Shown here piece by piece: positions 7,308-8,531 of a stretch of DNA of 8,531 nucleotides (within the stretch, counting starts at the first letter, position 1; every line of letters begins with the position of its first letter). The notes under the pieces are model-generated. The model had not been told where the DNA came from. It did not search any database and saw only the letters and a program-made list of their open reading frames with translations. The DNA comes from Planctomycetota bacterium (GTDB taxonomy: Bacteria > Planctomycetota > GCA-002687715 > DRQF01), in the NCBI GenBank assembly GCA_015485455.1, contig WFTN01000489.1, forward strand, positions 1 through 8,531. The letters run 5' to 3'. The position numbers and the translations under genes were made by a program.

Positions 7308-7993
7308 TTTTTGGCGTCCTCAACGAAACGCCCTTTGTCCAAGCGCAGAACTCGATCGGCGTAGGCCGCTGCTGCCAAGTCATGGGTCACCATGATGATC
7401 GTCTTGCCATGTTCTTTTGAAAGACGTTTGAGAATCTCCAAGACCTGATCGGCTGTGTCCCGGTCCAAATCACCGGTGGGCTCATCGGCTAAGATAACGC
7501 CTGGGTCCGTGACAATGGCCCGGGCGATGGCAACTCTTTGTTCTTGGCCTCCCGACAGCTCTTGGGGACGATGGCTCATGCGATCTTTGAGCTCGACCAG
7601 AGAAAGAGCAAACTCCGCCTGTTTGCGTCTCTGACTCTTATTGAGAGGTTGCAAGACCAGGGGCAGTTCAACGTTCTCCAAGGCCGTTAGCACGGGGAGG
7701 AGGTTAAAAGCCTGAAAGATGAAACCCACATTCTGAGATCTCCAGGCTGCGAGCTTTGACTTTGATAGATCGCTGACAACAGTGTCGCCGACAACAACAC
7801 GCCCTTCATCTGGAGTATCTAACCCGCCGATGAAGTTGAGGATTGTTGATTTTCCCGAACCACTAGGGCCGGTCAAGGCGACGAACTCGCCGGGTTTGAT
7901 GTCGATATTGACCTTATCCAAGACCCGCAGGCTCTCGCCGCCTCGGTGATAAGTTTTGGTGAGCCCCCTGGCTGAGATGGCGCAGTCCGACAT
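7304..7993 (-). CDS. ABC exporter ATP-binding protein, LolD/MacB type
   Basis: Cytoplasmic ATPase of 229 residues, the usual size for stand-alone LolD/DevA/YknY-type subunits. Motifs are intact: Walker A GPSGSGKS (42-49), Q-loop Gln94 in [10 protein letters not shown], signature LSGGQ (146-150), Walker B VILADEP (166-172) followed by TGDLD, and switch His204 in [24 protein letters not shown] and ADEPTGDLD are typical of the LolD/MacB/FtsE subclass that drives FtsX-type permeases rather than importers. The ATG at 7993 is preceded by AAAGGA with 5-nt spacing, a clear ribosome binding site. It lies 12 nt after the adaptor gene and overlaps the first permease by ATGA. It presumably energises the two downstream permeases; the neighbouring adaptor makes a MacA-MacB-like exporter more likely than a pure LolCDE complex. 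Confidence 0.93.
   Translation of the reverse strand: MSDCAISARGLTKTYHRGGESLRVLDKVNIDIKPGEFVALTGPSGSGKSTILNFIGGLDTPDEGRVVVGDTVVSDLSKSKLAAWRSQNVGFIFQAFNLLPVLTALENVELPLVLQPLNKSQRRKQAEFALSLVELKDRMSHRPQELSGGQEQRVAIARAIVTDPGVILADEPTGDLDRDTADQVLEILKRLSKEHGKTIIMVTHDLAAAAYADRVLRLDKGRFVEDAKK
7317..7320 (-). promoter_or_regulatory. Ribosome binding site of the first permease gene
   Basis: AGGA on the reverse strand lies 9 nt before the ATG at 7307, inside the end of the ATPase gene. It supports the start that overlaps the ATPase stop by 4 nt. Confidence 0.5.
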
Positions 7994-7998
7994 AATAT

Positions 7999-8004
7999 TC
8001 CTTT
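7999..8004 (-). promoter_or_regulatory. Ribosome binding site of the exporter ATPase gene
   Basis: AAAGGA on the reverse strand, 5 nt before the ATG at 7993, sits in the 12-nt gap after the adaptor stop. It is the clearest Shine-Dalgarno site in the reverse operon and fixes the ATPase start. Confidence 0.6.
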
Positions 8005-8005
8005 G

Positions 8006-8531
8006 CTAAAAGCGATCGCCTTCGTTCAGGCTTCTCTTTGGACGATTGACGATTCTGTCTCCTGGAGACAGGCCTTCGCGAACCTCGATCATGCTATTCT
8101 TGGTGTCTCCTAAAACAATTGCTTGCCTACTCAGAGTTCCGTTTTTGATCATCCAGACGCATGGCTTGGTTTTACGATTGACCAGGGCGGAGGTGGGAAT
8201 CCATAGGGGCCTTTTCGAATCCCCCGAACTGCCAGCGTTTGTCTGATTCAAAAAGACCACACGGCAGCCCATTTCCGGGCGCAAGACCTTTGGGCGCTCA
8301 TCAAAGACGATGCGCAGCTCAACTGTGCCTTTTCCCCGATTGGCTGTGGGCCAAATTTGCCGGACATGGCCAGTCCAAGGTCTTGTTTTCTCTACATCCA
8401 GATAGATCTTGCAAGTCTGATTCTCTGAAACATTGTTGAGTCGAGTTTCGGGCAATTCTACTTGCACTTCTAAGGTGGAAAGATCGACCAAAGTAGCAAC
8501 GCTTCCTTTGGAATTCCCGCCGGCCCCGGTG
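8006..8531 (-). CDS. Periplasmic adaptor (membrane fusion) protein of the HlyD/MacA type, C-terminal part (5' end outside window)
   Basis: C-terminal ~175 residues of an adaptor that would link the inner-membrane exporter to periplasmic or outer-membrane partners. The frame stays open to the right edge (Thr-Gly-Ala-Gly-Gly-Asn-Ser-Lys-Gly-Ser-Val-Ala-Thr), so the TTG at 8491 is internal, not a start. Family features in order: the lipoyl-to-barrel junction ATLVDLSTLEVQVELPE and the beta-barrel with GHVRQIWPTANRGKGTVELR. LRPEMGCRVVFL matches the family's 'LRPGMxxxV'. The membrane-proximal domain includes IPTSALV, VWMIKNGTLSRQAIVLG and EVREGLSPGDRIV. The N-terminal anchor, the coiled-coil hairpin and most of the lipoyl domain lie outside the window. 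It ends 12 nt before the ATPase gene, consistent with the common adaptor-ATPase-permease order. No outer-membrane TolC-like gene is visible, so the partner is unknown. Confidence 0.85.
   Translation of the reverse strand, partial: TGAGGNSKGSVATLVDLSTLEVQVELPETRLNNVSENQTCKIYLDVEKTRPWTGHVRQIWPTANRGKGTVELRIVFDERPKVLRPEMGCRVVFLNQTNAGSSGDSKRPLWIPTSALVNRKTKPCVWMIKNGTLSRQAIVLGDTKNSMIEVREGLSPGDRIVNRPKRSLNEGDRF

Noticed and set aside
8489..8491. TTG at 8491 as the start of a short adaptor-like protein
   Set aside because: The frame continues to the right edge with family-like residues (GSVATLVDLS), so the gene is truncated by the window rather than short.
1..8531. Mobile elements, CRISPR arrays, tRNA/rRNA genes, long direct or inverted repeats
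   Set aside because: Nothing of the kind was seen by eye; coding sequence fills nearly the whole window. Short or degenerate repeats could have been missed.

Overview
The window shows two gene blocks that run towards each other and leave almost no non-coding DNA. Base composition is moderate. The best clue to the organism is the large reverse-strand lipoprotein. It has the architecture of the Planctomycetota/Verrucomicrobiota (PVC) 'membrane-bound dehydrogenase / CxxCH heme-binding' family. A didermic bacterium of the PVC group is therefore the most likely source, but this is inferred from protein family alone; related proteins also occur in some other phyla.

Forward strand, 1-2159: a molybdate uptake operon. 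It holds the 3' part of modA (periplasmic binding protein, cut by the left edge), modB (membrane permease) and modC (ATPase with a C-terminal TOBE/Mop domain). The genes overlap as TGATG and ATGA, so translation is probably coupled. A short GC-rich hairpin covers the putative modC ribosome binding site. A weak hairpin followed by a T-rich run sits at the modC stop and may end the operon.

Reverse strand, 8531 down to 2180: an apparent five-gene operon, transcribed leftwards and cut by the right edge. In order it encodes a periplasmic adaptor of the HlyD/MacA type (C-terminal part only), a LolD/MacB-type ABC ATPase, two different FtsX/MacB-type permeases, and a 927-residue lipoprotein. The lipoprotein combines a beta-propeller-like region, a HEAT-like region, a c-type heme motif and a discoidin-like C-terminus. 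Gaps are 12, -4, 2 and 5 nt (the last is -4 if a TTG start is used). The first four genes form a complete type of tripartite, heteromeric ABC exporter (mechanotransmission family). The fifth is an exported, lipid-anchored, probably redox-active protein with no established function.

The most interesting feature is the tight linkage of this heme lipoprotein to the exporter. The exporter parts and the mod operon look intact and ordinary. I see no mobile elements, CRISPR arrays, tRNA or rRNA genes, or long repeats. No intergenic stretch exceeds about 20 bases.
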